Positions 20,903-30,212 of a DNA stretch of 64,000 nucleotides are shown one piece after another. Source of the stretch: Nitrososphaeria archaeon. Lineage in GTDB: Archaea; Thermoproteota; Nitrososphaeria; Conexivisphaerales; DTJL01. A model generated the notes under the pieces. That model was not told the DNA's origin. It saw only the letters and a program-made list of their open reading frames with translations, and did no database searches. Position numbers and translations under genes: made by a program. The stretch covers positions 1-64,000 of the forward strand of contig JARVJU010000008.1 in NCBI GenBank assembly GCA_029775965.1, read 5' to 3'. Within the stretch, counting starts at the first letter, position 1. Each line of letters opens with the position of its first letter.

Positions 20903-21437
20903 CCTCTTTACCTGCTTTGGAGAGAATAGAGGTTAGAAGCTCATCTCTATCAACTTCAACCTTGCTTCTCCAGCCTATCTTAATATAGCCTGCATCCTCC
21001 TCTATATAGCCAAGTCTTGTCAGCTTTGCTATAATCTGTTTGATCCTCCATCCTGGAAGTTTCTCAAGTAAAAGACTTTCAATCGCTTTCTTACTCTCCA
21101 TTGTGCCTTTAACATAGAGCTGCGACAGTATAATAGCAAGCGAAGCTGCCTCCTCGATTCTCATCCATCCTATACCTTCCTTTTCTCCTATCGCATCCTT
21201 GGACACAAAAACATACCTGGCTTTGTCCATGTCATCCTTCTGTTCTTCATCCGGAACTACAACAAGCTTCAGGTTGGCTTCGTCTGCCATAATAGAAACT
21301 ATCTTTAATATTTCCTGGTAGTTCTTGCCAGCTAGTCTTTTCAGCTCCCATCCTTTGCATCCAGGCTGGCTGTGCCTTTGAACAAGCAGATAAGAAAAGA
21401 GCTTTTTTGCCTTTCCTTTTAGTTCTTCTTCCTCCAA
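20886..21437 (-). CDS. Tandem winged-helix protein, candidate Nse3/MAGE (kite)-like subunit
   Basis: 183 aa; ...KLFSYLLVQRHSQPGCKGWELKR...YVFVSKDAIG...EEAASLAIILSQLYVKGTMESKKAIESLLLEKLPGWRIKQIIAKLTRLGYIEE...GYIKIGWRSKVEVDRDELL follows the MAGE domain pattern; operonic with Smc5-like and Nse4-like genes. Confidence 0.6.
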   Translation of the reverse strand: MEEEELKGKAKKLFSYLLVQRHSQPGCKGWELKRLAGKNYQEILKIVSIMADEANLKLVVVPDEEQKDDMDKARYVFVSKDAIGEKEGIGWMRIEEAASLAIILSQLYVKGTMESKKAIESLLLEKLPGWRIKQIIAKLTRLGYIEEDAGYIKIGWRSKVEVDRDELLTSILSKAGKEASQPS

Positions 21438-21447
21438 ACATTTTCAC

Positions 21448-22155
21448 CTAAAGTACCACGGCAACAGAGTTATCAGGTATGCCTGAAGATTGAACGATGA
21501 CATACTTGGATGTAGAGGGGTCGTATCTTATGCTTATAACGCCTGATGAGCAGAGGTACGATACCAGAAATGCTCTTTTCACCCTTTCTTTTCCATCATT
21601 TCCCAATACATCTTCATACAAGATGGGTCCATTAGAAACCTTTTCCTTCAGCCAAGATGCAAAGCTCTGCAACTCTTTTTCTATATCATCTGTTAAAAGT
21701 TCAAATTCTTCTAGACCTATCTGCAGCTCGGGTATGGCTTCTAGCGATTCTTTCTTCCCCCATGCTGTCAATTCTATCCAGTAATCAGCAGCCCTTTTCA
21801 ATCTTCTCGAATCTATCTGCCTCACTGAAGCAGGTAGATGTACTGAACTCATGAAAGCCCGAGATAGAGATTCAATATCGGAAGACCTTATTTTGTCCAG
21901 AAGCATGTATGGATCTACCTGTACTCTGCTGAACTGATAGCTTAGCCAATCATTCTGATGGGAGACTATCTTGCTGACAGCATTTACAGCAGCAGCATCC
22001 AGTATCAATTCGTCTCCGCTTAACTTGTCATAACCATGTCTTAACCTGCTGAGAACACCTTTTACATCTACCTCAAAGGGGTCTGCACCACTTTTCTTCA
22101 GCTCATCAGGCAGAGCTGCTATCCTTCTTCTGTATTCCTTTTCTTCTTTAGACAG
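21448..22155 (-). CDS. Candidate Nse4-like kleisin; N-terminus extended past the track start to a probable CTG
   Basis: Frame is open upstream: LSKEEKEYRRRIAALPDELKKSGADPFEVDVKGVLSRLRHGYDKLSGDELILDAAAVNAVSKIV..., resembling Nse4 N-domain; C-terminus RVKRAFLVSYLCSSGVISIRYDPSTSKYVIV resembles Nse4 C-domain; AGGTGA lies 6 nt before the CTG. Confidence 0.6.
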   Translation of the reverse strand: MSKEEKEYRRRIAALPDELKKSGADPFEVDVKGVLSRLRHGYDKLSGDELILDAAAVNAVSKIVSHQNDWLSYQFSRVQVDPYMLLDKIRSSDIESLSRAFMSSVHLPASVRQIDSRRLKRAADYWIELTAWGKKESLEAIPELQIGLEEFELLTDDIEKELQSFASWLKEKVSNGPILYEDVLGNDGKERVKRAFLVSYLCSSGVISIRYDPSTSKYVIVQSSGIPDNSVAVVL

Positions 22156-24046
22156 CTCTTTTCACCTGCTTTAACACTGATGCTGATGAAACTTTATGGA
22201 CCATAATGTAGTTAGCAGTAGAATCGTATACCTCAGGTTCCACAGGCGTTATGACCAGATACTGCGAATTATTCTGCTGTCTAAACATCTCATACACAAT
22301 CTTCATAAAAGCTTGCCTGTTCAGCCTATCCATATGCACATCCATCTCGTCCACTGCGCGGAAGGGTGATACAACAAGTCCCTGCAACGCAAGGAGAAAG
22401 GCCGCAACTGAACTGCTCCTCTCACCACCACTCTGCGTAACAGGATCAAGTTTGACAAGCTGGTCACTCCTAAAAGAGACAAAGAGCTCAAGACCGGCTT
22501 CTATTGGATTATCTTCATTAACAATCATTACCTTACCATTTCCGTTTATCATAGAGAGAACTTTTGTATATCGTTCGTTTATTTCTTTTATCAGTTCCTT
22601 TAGCTTGCTCCTCCAAACGCTGAATCTCTCTTCAACCTCTTTCATGGTTGCTCTTTTGTTTTCATCCAGCTCTTTAAGCTTAGATGACAGCTCATCTATT
22701 CTTACTCTGTAATCATTGTAGAGCTTTTCCACTTCTTCTGGAACAGTTCCAAGCTCTTTCAGCTGAAGCTCTATCAGTTTCTGCTCTGCCTGTATTTCAG
22801 CAAGCTGTCTTGGAGAATACGATATCTGGCCAAGTCGATTCGCTTCCTCTTTTACGGTCTGCAGTTCATTTTCTATCTCTGCCTTTTGCCTTTTTATACG
22901 CCTTTCCTCGCTTTTCATCTCGCCTATTCTGTATTCTAAGACAGCATTCTCCCTGCTCTTTTCGATCAACTCTTTAAGAGAATTCTCCAGCTCTCCTATC
23001 GCCTCTGAGACCATTCGATCAAGCGCAAATGTTGATTCTTCATTAATTTGCAGTTCTTTCTTTAAATCCTCTAGCTTATGATGCACTTCATCTGGTATGC
23101 TTGATCCTTTAACTGTTAAAATATTCTCTATCTTAGGTATCATACTGAGCCTTTCCCTCTTTCTTTCAGTCTCTATCATCTTTGCCAAATTGTCATTGTA
23201 CAAAGAGTGAGATGTTGCAGCCTTATTTTTCGCCTCTTCAAATCTTGATTCAAGTGATGATATATCATCTCCAAGCCTTTTCAGCTTATCATCTATTAGC
23301 GTCAAAGAGCTGTTTATTTTTGCAACCTTGCTCCACGCTTCTTCAACCCTCAGCATATCCAGGTTGCTCCGAAGTTCTTTTATCTTGAGGAGCTTTTCGT
23401 ACTCGCCCTGCCATTTTGTGAGTGCAATGTTAGCTTGCTCCAGCTCTTTCCTCCTCTCCTCTTCTTCAGACTTTATCTTTTCAAGTCTTTCCTTGGCTTC
23501 AAGGAGACTTCTTCTGTAGCTTGATAATCCTACAGCATCTTCAACCATACTCAGCTTTTCCTGAGCAGGTACAGCACTAAAAGAATCTCCAATTCCTTGA
23601 TGCATAATTATGAGCATGTTGTCAGGGTTGAGCCCAAGCTTCATCAGAGTCTCAGTAACCTCAGACTTGTTCGCTTCCTTGAAATCAATCTCAAACCAGT
23701 ATGCACCATCTTTCCTTATGTACCTTGAAAGATGGATAAGATCAGACCGAAATGGCAAAGGCCTTTTACCGTTCCTTATAGAATTGTCCAGTAGCAACGT
23801 TACTCTTGCAATCTCCTTGCCTCTCTTCACAAGGTCGCTCAATCTCCTTGACCTCTCTGTGTAGGCCTGCCCTAAGGCAACAGAAATGGCAAGGAGTATG
23901 CTTGATTTACCCGATCCGTTGGGACCAAGGATAACATTAAGACCAGGCTTAAGCGGCAGCCTGCCATAGTCATAGCTCATGAAGTTCTCAAGTATCACTT
24001 CCCTTATGAATGGCCTTCGATCTTCAGTCTGAACAGGCACGGTCAA
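22148..24046 (-). CDS. Short SMC-family ATPase, Smc5-like
   Basis: Walker A GPNGSGKSS; RLSDLVKRGK; signature QSGGERSSSVAAFLLALQ; Walker B FRAVDEMDVHMDRLNRQ; SQYLVITPVEP. 632 aa with long coiled coil. Confidence 0.8.
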   Translation of the reverse strand: MTVPVQTEDRRPFIREVILENFMSYDYGRLPLKPGLNVILGPNGSGKSSILLAISVALGQAYTERSRRLSDLVKRGKEIARVTLLLDNSIRNGKRPLPFRSDLIHLSRYIRKDGAYWFEIDFKEANKSEVTETLMKLGLNPDNMLIIMHQGIGDSFSAVPAQEKLSMVEDAVGLSSYRRSLLEAKERLEKIKSEEEERRKELEQANIALTKWQGEYEKLLKIKELRSNLDMLRVEEAWSKVAKINSSLTLIDDKLKRLGDDISSLESRFEEAKNKAATSHSLYNDNLAKMIETERKRERLSMIPKIENILTVKGSSIPDEVHHKLEDLKKELQINEESTFALDRMVSEAIGELENSLKELIEKSRENAVLEYRIGEMKSEERRIKRQKAEIENELQTVKEEANRLGQISYSPRQLAEIQAEQKLIELQLKELGTVPEEVEKLYNDYRVRIDELSSKLKELDENKRATMKEVEERFSVWRSKLKELIKEINERYTKVLSMINGNGKVMIVNEDNPIEAGLELFVSFRSDQLVKLDPVTQSGGERSSSVAAFLLALQGLVVSPFRAVDEMDVHMDRLNRQAFMKIVYEMFRQQNNSQYLVITPVEPEVYDSTANYIMVHKVSSASVLKQVKRAV

Positions 24047-24085
24047 GGCATTATAATATGTACCTTTAAAGAGTTCTCAGTTTTA

Positions 24086-24364
24086 CTAACGCATCAGCCT
24101 TGCCATAGCTCTGTTTGTAAACCTGTATAATCTGAACTGGAATATCAAGAAAGAAAGGACAAGAAATGACACTGCTACACTGACACTTGCAAGCAGTACA
24201 AATGCACTTGCAATTGATACTATAACGGCCCTCTTAATGAATAGCTGTGACTTTGCCGAGTACTTTACTGACGATGCTACAGCGCGCAGCACTATGATCT
24301 GCCTGCTCACCTTCTCTCGCCATCCGTCGATTCTTCTCATTACACCAGAAGTCTTTATTCTCAA
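24086..24364 (-). CDS. Small membrane protein upstream of the Smc5-like gene
   Basis: 92 aa with central hydrophobic stretch; coding-like, no family recognised. Confidence 0.45.
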   Translation of the reverse strand: MRIKTSGVMRRIDGWREKVSRQIIVLRAVASSVKYSAKSQLFIKRAVIVSIASAFVLLASVSVAVSFLVLSFLIFQFRLYRFTNRAMARLMR

Positions 24365-24445
24365 TTCGGCGCGCTACTATGTTATGAACATAGTAATAAA
24401 CTAGTTGCACTATATCTCAAATTTCCTAGTGCTAGGACTATCGCT

Positions 24446-25405
24446 TTAAGCTATATCAGAATCATGTAATATATGAATGAATTCATCAAGCTCCTCTTTC
24501 GTAGGGCTGCCCCTTGTCTCATGCTTTGTTGCCTTGTATGCACCTGCGTAGTTTGCTCTCTCCAAAGCCGATACATCATCCATTCCTTCAGCTATGGATG
24601 CTGCAAAACATCCGATAAAAGCATCTCCGCATCCTACTGTGTTCACAACGGCGAACCCTGCTTCCCCCAGTTTTATACCTCTGGCTACATATGACTTCCC
24701 TTTTTCAAAAAGTACCGCTCCATCCTCCCCCATTGTCACTATTAGCCTCAAGGAGTTTGAATTCGCAGCAAGGGTAAAGAAGCCCTTCTCGGGATCAGTC
24801 TTACCTGTCAACTTAAAGAGCTCTTCTTCGTTCAAAACTAAATAGCTTGTTAGACCAAGCAGTTGCATTACCTGCTCTGGAGATATCAGTGTCCTTACAC
24901 CAGGGGCCCATATCACCTTCTTCCCTTTGGCCTTTTCAAACAGAGATTTTGTGTATGGAATCGGAGGGTCCATAGCAACCAAGATAGTTGCTTCTTCAAC
25001 CAATTCAGATATTACTTTGTTTTGCAATAACTTATCGTTCAAAGATGCATTTGCACCAAAGTGAGTGTAAATTTTATTTTTTCCAGTTGCATCTACAAGT
25101 ATGTGAGCCTGACCAGATTCCATGTTATTGGCTATAAATATACCTCTGGTATCAACACCCTCATGCTCAAATATCTTGAGGTGTAATCTTCCTATCTCGT
25201 CATCTCCCAATGAGCCAAGTATTCCGCATCTATTTTTGCCTAGCAGCCTTGCAGATGCAACAGCTACGTTAGCAGCTTTACCTCCAGGAACTCTTGTAAT
25301 TCTTTCCACAGGCATCTCCATAGCAGAACATTCTATTTCTTTAACGAAAAGATTAGTATCCCAGTTGATAGCTCCTGTTGTCAGAATATCTACCATACCT
25401 ATCAA
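24446..25405 (-). CDS. PfkB-family carbohydrate kinase (ribokinase-like)
   Basis: RVPGGKAANVAVASARLL; VNTVGCGDAFIGCFAAS. Confidence 0.9.
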   Translation of the reverse strand: MIGMVDILTTGAINWDTNLFVKEIECSAMEMPVERITRVPGGKAANVAVASARLLGKNRCGILGSLGDDEIGRLHLKIFEHEGVDTRGIFIANNMESGQAHILVDATGKNKIYTHFGANASLNDKLLQNKVISELVEEATILVAMDPPIPYTKSLFEKAKGKKVIWAPGVRTLISPEQVMQLLGLTSYLVLNEEELFKLTGKTDPEKGFFTLAANSNSLRLIVTMGEDGAVLFEKGKSYVARGIKLGEAGFAVVNTVGCGDAFIGCFAASIAEGMDDVSALERANYAGAYKATKHETRGSPTKEELDEFIHILHDSDIA

Positions 25406-25426
25406 CCAGTAGCTAGATGATTTTAA

Positions 25427-26611
25427 CTATTTTACTTTTGAAGATTTTAACAGCCTTATTGTGCCACTGATGTCTATATCAGCTGGACAGACTTCGTTGC
25501 ACGCATTGCAAGATAAGCAGAAGTACGATAATGGTTTTGCAGAATCCACACCCTCTACTATGGCAGTCCATACTATTCCTATGGCTGCTGTATAAGTATC
25601 ACCTCCCCATGCGGGGCCGTCTACGCTAAAGACTGGACATACAAGCTGGCAAGCACCACATTTTATGCACCTCAAACCATCTGAAAGGAAAGAACTTGCT
25701 GCATCTAGCCTTCCGTTATCAAGAAGTATAACATACATCTCCTTTGAACCTTGTGCGGGTCTGACCATAACCTTCTCTATATCTCCAGTTCCGCTTGGAG
25801 TAGATGTTAAGCTTACATATGTAGGCTTATCATAGCCTGCAAAGTAAGATTGTGTAAGCGCAGCCTTGACACAATCAACTGTGCTCGGATATACTTTTTC
25901 TACACTACTTAGAACTACATGCTTCCTTGGCATCGTCATTGTAAGTCTTATATTACCCTCATTCTCCACAGTTACAACTGTCCCTTCCCTTGCAGATATT
26001 GCATTAGCTCCAGTTATACCAGTATCAGCTCTTGCTATCTTATCTCTCAAAAAATTCCTTGCAGTTGCAACCATACCCTCCAAATCATCAGGGCTGAATT
26101 TTTTGTTGAACTGCTTTTCAAAGAGAGCTGCTACTTCCTCCCTTGGAATATGCAGAGCTGGAGCTACCATCTGTGCTGGCTTTTCGTTTTTTAGCTGAAT
26201 GATGAACTCCCCAAGGTCTGTTTCCCAGACCTCATTTCCTCTGAGTCGAAGAAAATCTCTAACACCTATCTCCTCCCCAACAAGACTCTTTGACTTGACA
26301 ACAAGTTCATGAGGCTGTATTATCTTATCAAGTATGGATAATGCATCCTGCCTTGTCTTTGCGTAATAAGCATAAACACCATTTTTTGTTAGAGATTCTA
26401 TAGCCTGTTTGTAGAGCTGCTCTATATTTTTTAATACATGCCTTCTTAGCTCAGAAACCTCTCTCTTAAGCTGCTGTACATCCTCTCTGGAGAATATACC
26501 TTCGTACTTTTCAGCATAATTCTGCATACCTCTCCCAACCCCTGTTCTCATATAAGTATCCTCTAGGGCAGAGTACATAGCCTTCTTAACTTCAATAAAG
26601 CTCCTCTTCAT
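25427..26611 (-). CDS. LUD-domain iron-sulfur protein (LutB-like)
   Basis: LUD domain; CIKCGACQLVCPVF and CLSCNACNEVCPADIDI ferredoxin-type clusters. Confidence 0.85.
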   Translation of the reverse strand: MKRSFIEVKKAMYSALEDTYMRTGVGRGMQNYAEKYEGIFSREDVQQLKREVSELRRHVLKNIEQLYKQAIESLTKNGVYAYYAKTRQDALSILDKIIQPHELVVKSKSLVGEEIGVRDFLRLRGNEVWETDLGEFIIQLKNEKPAQMVAPALHIPREEVAALFEKQFNKKFSPDDLEGMVATARNFLRDKIARADTGITGANAISAREGTVVTVENEGNIRLTMTMPRKHVVLSSVEKVYPSTVDCVKAALTQSYFAGYDKPTYVSLTSTPSGTGDIEKVMVRPAQGSKEMYVILLDNGRLDAASSFLSDGLRCIKCGACQLVCPVFSVDGPAWGGDTYTAAIGIVWTAIVEGVDSAKPLSYFCLSCNACNEVCPADIDISGTIRLLKSSKVK

Positions 26612-27559
26612 CTACACCATCTCCAGTAAATCATATACATTCATCCTATCTTTACAGGCTCTTCCAAGGTTGGAGAGGCAGATCGGGCATGCAACTAGCG
26701 CATTGCTGCCTAACTTTGCAAGCTGAGTGCACCTATTCTTTGCAATAGAGTTTGATACTCTTGGTGCTATGTTTTCTATTGGCCCACCACAGCAGTAAGT
26801 ATGCCTTTTTGACATCAGAGGTTCAGCTATTTTTAGCCCAAGAGATTCTGCAAAATCTCTATATCTTTGCGATAAATCCAGGTTTCTAGCTAAAAGACAA
26901 GGGTCATGGATAGAAAATATTTTGCTAGTATCTTTATCTCTCTTGTGTTTATCAGCTTTCAAAAGCTCCATGTAATGTACTATCTCAACATCAAATCCTT
27001 CAACATACTTGGGATATATACTTCTAAGAATGAAAGTTGAATGAGGGTCCATGGTTATTAATTTTGCAACTCTTTTTTCCTTCAATTTTTTAGCTAACTG
27101 TCTAGCTATCTCGCCGAATTCATCGTCAAGGCCTAGGTCATATAGTATAACACCACTATAAATTTCTTCATCTCCAAGATATCCAAAATTAATTCCCTCC
27201 TTCTTCAGCAAGGAATAAAGATTTGTAATTATCACATTATACCTTGCAGTTTCTTTCGCAGTAACGGAAGAGTAGAAGGAGGAAACGTTGAATCCAAACC
27301 TTTCTAGCAATTTTACCATACCTATACCCCCAGGTATTGAACCTTCAAGTCTATTCATACCGTCAATCAAGGAATTGATGTAGGGTATCATCTGATAAAG
27401 ACCTCCTGTATAAAGATAGGTATCTGAAGCGTTGTCAAATGAGAGGCCTTTTGACCATTCTGTCAGCTTATCTATACTGAGTCCGAGTGGGTTTCTGAAT
27501 CTTCTAAGATTGTTAACCAGACTCTTTGCTACATCATCTAGCGCAACGAGGTTTGGCAT
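26612..27559 (-). CDS. CCG-domain (Fe-S)-binding oxidoreductase subunit (LutA/GlpC/HdrB-like)
   Basis: SIHDPCLLAR...YCCGGPIENIAP...ALVACPICLSNL. Confidence 0.8.
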   Translation of the reverse strand: MPNLVALDDVAKSLVNNLRRFRNPLGLSIDKLTEWSKGLSFDNASDTYLYTGGLYQMIPYINSLIDGMNRLEGSIPGGIGMVKLLERFGFNVSSFYSSVTAKETARYNVIITNLYSLLKKEGINFGYLGDEEIYSGVILYDLGLDDEFGEIARQLAKKLKEKRVAKLITMDPHSTFILRSIYPKYVEGFDVEIVHYMELLKADKHKRDKDTSKIFSIHDPCLLARNLDLSQRYRDFAESLGLKIAEPLMSKRHTYCCGGPIENIAPRVSNSIAKNRCTQLAKLGSNALVACPICLSNLGRACKDRMNVYDLLEMV

Positions 27560-27585
27560 AAAAAAAAGTTCAATAGAATATGCTA

Positions 27586-28359
27586 TTAAACATACCGTTC
27601 TGTTTTGCTGATCTCTAACACCTTGCTGAACAATTCATCTATTTTCTCATGATTTATCTTTTCATAAGTTTCTATGGATCCAACATCAAGCCAAAAATCA
27701 TCAAACGTATACCCTTCTACCTTCATCTTCCTTGTCAAGAGCTCAGGTAAAAGATCTCTCATTATATCTATGTTGTTATGACTCTCTGCTAAATCTTCGA
27801 GCACTTTGACAGCACCAGAAGATATAGCCATTATTCCGGTTCCGACGTTTATCTTTACCTTTGGTTTTTCTTCAAATCCAATTATTGCTTTACCATGCAT
27901 CTTTGCCACACCTACAGGAAGCTGCAGTTCTCTCGAAACAGCAAGAGTAGCTACAGCTCGCGACTTCTCATGCTGCTTAAGAAGCTCCCTCAGATTCATT
28001 GTTGTAAGTATATCACCATAGTAGATTAGCGCAGTGTTGTCTCTATTTATTAGACCATTATTGTATGCATTCAGCAGTGCTCCTCCACTTCCACTCAATG
28101 TAGGAGGGTCCATGCCGTAAAATACTCTGAGCCCAAACTTTGACCCGTTTCCAAAATAGTTCTTTATCTGTTCAAACTTGTAATTCGCAAGTAGCACTGC
28201 CTTCCTTATGCCGTTATAGGTAAGGGACCTTAATATATACTCAAGTATTGGTCTCTGTTCTCTACCTATAGGCAGCATCGTCTTTTGGAAATAATAGGTC
28301 AGAGGCCTGAGTCTGCTACCCAGACCGCCACAAAGAACTACTGCTTCAGCATTTTCCAT
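27586..28359 (-). CDS. Sugar-phosphate nucleotidyltransferase
   Basis: AVVLCGGLGSRLRPLTYYFQKTMLPIG; YYGDILT; GFEEKPK. Confidence 0.9.
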   Translation of the reverse strand: MENAEAVVLCGGLGSRLRPLTYYFQKTMLPIGREQRPILEYILRSLTYNGIRKAVLLANYKFEQIKNYFGNGSKFGLRVFYGMDPPTLSGSGGALLNAYNNGLINRDNTALIYYGDILTTMNLRELLKQHEKSRAVATLAVSRELQLPVGVAKMHGKAIIGFEEKPKVKINVGTGIMAISSGAVKVLEDLAESHNNIDIMRDLLPELLTRKMKVEGYTFDDFWLDVGSIETYEKINHEKIDELFSKVLEISKTERYV

Positions 28360-28914
28360 GATTTATAAGACCTAGCTTCACCTTTTAAATCTTGCCTCAT
28401 TGATATCCCATTAGTCAGATGTATATGATTAAAATAGCTCATACTTAAAGAAGCGATCATGGATTCCCAGTCTACCGCAGTAACTTACTTGAACCTAGCT
28501 TGAGGTAAGGTTACCGGGAATTAGGTATCATCCAGCTCTATAAGATTTGAATTGTTCATCTAATACTATGCGTCTTATCCGCATACGCAAGTAATATTTC
28601 TTCAGAGCTAAATCCATTGCAATCATTATAATTTTTGCACTCTTCAAGTATGCGTTTATACTCTACGTAAGACCTTGGAAATATTTTTCATCCTAGAGCT
28701 AAAAAAACGGTAAAGTAAGTTATCTGTATAATTTAATCTGATGGAGCAGTCTTTGATTGCTTCAGCTACATATGCTATCTTAAGCATGTATTCATCCTTC
28801 TGACAATAAGATCGTTATGTTTTAACGATATAAATTTAACTTTCAACGCATCTTTTCCGAACTCGATACTTTTAATAACGCATGTTTTTGGTTGACGAAC
28901 ATGGAGGCAATAAT

Positions 28915-29700
28915 ATGGTAAAACTGTATGATTTGTCTCAGCCGCTGAATCAAGAGACACCGTTCTGGCCGCTATACCCACCTTTCGAAGTAAAGTTCAT
29001 AAAAAGGAAGGCAGAGCACGGGGTCAATGCGCAATACATAATGACATCAAATCATATAGGAACGCATCTTGATGCACCTCTTCACTTTGTCACTGGGGGG
29101 AAGACTATAGATCAGATCCCTCTGAGTCAGCTTTATGGACCAGGAGTGATAGTTGACGTAAGCGAGGTTGGACCACTTGGCATATATACGCCAGAGCTGA
29201 TAGAATCCAAGGTTCGAGTAAATGAGGGCGATATATTGCTGCTTTATACAGGCTTCAGCAAATACGCATGGTACCAAAAACCTAAACCACAGGGAACTGC
29301 AGATGAAGAGATGTACATCCATATGCATCCTGGCGCAACAAGGCCTATGGTCGACTGGTTGCTGAAGAAGAAGATAAAATTATGGGGCGTGGATGCAGTA
29401 TCAACTGATCATCCTATGAATTTACCCATAGGAAGATTCCTTCCAAGGGTGTGGGAAAAAGTCAGGGCTGCTGCGGAAAAGAAGTTCGGAGGAAAGGAAG
29501 CTGTTGATAAGTTGTTTCCCCCCGAGGACTATCAGCTGACACATAATGCGCTATTTCCTTACGATTGTATTCACATCGAAAATCTGGGTGGCGAAATAGA
29601 CAAGTTACTTAACAGAAGGCTAACAATTGGCTGCTTCCCTTGGCTCTTTAAAGGTGGAGAAGCAGCCTTCGCAAGGGTAGTTGCCTTTGTGGAAGAATGA
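28915..29700 (+). CDS. Cyclase family protein (kynurenine-formamidase-like)
   Basis: YDLSQPLNQETPFWPLYP; SNHIGTHLDAPLHF; GVDAVSTDHP; SD GGAGG before ATG 28915. Confidence 0.85.
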   Translation: MVKLYDLSQPLNQETPFWPLYPPFEVKFIKRKAEHGVNAQYIMTSNHIGTHLDAPLHFVTGGKTIDQIPLSQLYGPGVIVDVSEVGPLGIYTPELIESKVRVNEGDILLLYTGFSKYAWYQKPKPQGTADEEMYIHMHPGATRPMVDWLLKKKIKLWGVDAVSTDHPMNLPIGRFLPRVWEKVRAAAEKKFGGKEAVDKLFPPEDYQLTHNALFPYDCIHIENLGGEIDKLLNRRLTIGCFPWLFKGGEAAFARVVAFVEE

Positions 29701-30177
29701 TCAGAACTTTTCAACCAGTTTCTTAGCAAGTTCTTCTATTCTTTTGTTTGTAGCTTCTATAAGCTCTACCGTCTTTTGCATTGTTTTTAGCATATCAGAT
29801 TCCTTCTTATAAAGCATTCCAATAAGAATAGGGATCTGACTATTGTCTTGAGTTTTCGATGGCTGGCTAACAATCTCTTTTTTCTCAACCCTTTTAGGGC
29901 TGAAAATTTCATCTATTGCTTCAAGAATCTTTTGTTGAATATCCTCAACATGATTACTGCTTCTTGTTATGATGCCATAGAAGTCTGCAAGTCTCGCTGC
30001 TGACTCTTGCATGGATGGTACAACAATAAGTATACTGTGCGAAGACTCAACATCTGAGCACTCTGCAACAAAAGCAGCTACAGAAGACTCTGACAAAGGT
30101 GCCGAACCCATTATTATCCTAAGAACTGTATCTGGCCTCAGCTCTCCGTCTGGCTTCTGCATATGCCAAGCGATCAT
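29701..30177 (-). CDS. Hypothetical protein, alpha/beta N-terminus and C-terminal coiled coil
   Basis: 158 aa ORF, coding-like, paired with the next upstream gene. Confidence 0.5.
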   Translation of the reverse strand: MIAWHMQKPDGELRPDTVLRIIMGSAPLSESSVAAFVAECSDVESSHSILIVVPSMQESAARLADFYGIITRSSNHVEDIQQKILEAIDEIFSPKRVEKKEIVSQPSKTQDNSQIPILIGMLYKKESDMLKTMQKTVELIEATNKRIEELAKKLVEKF

Positions 30178-30212
30178 ATCATAGCTGTGCGTAACGCCTG
30201 AACGCCCTTTTA

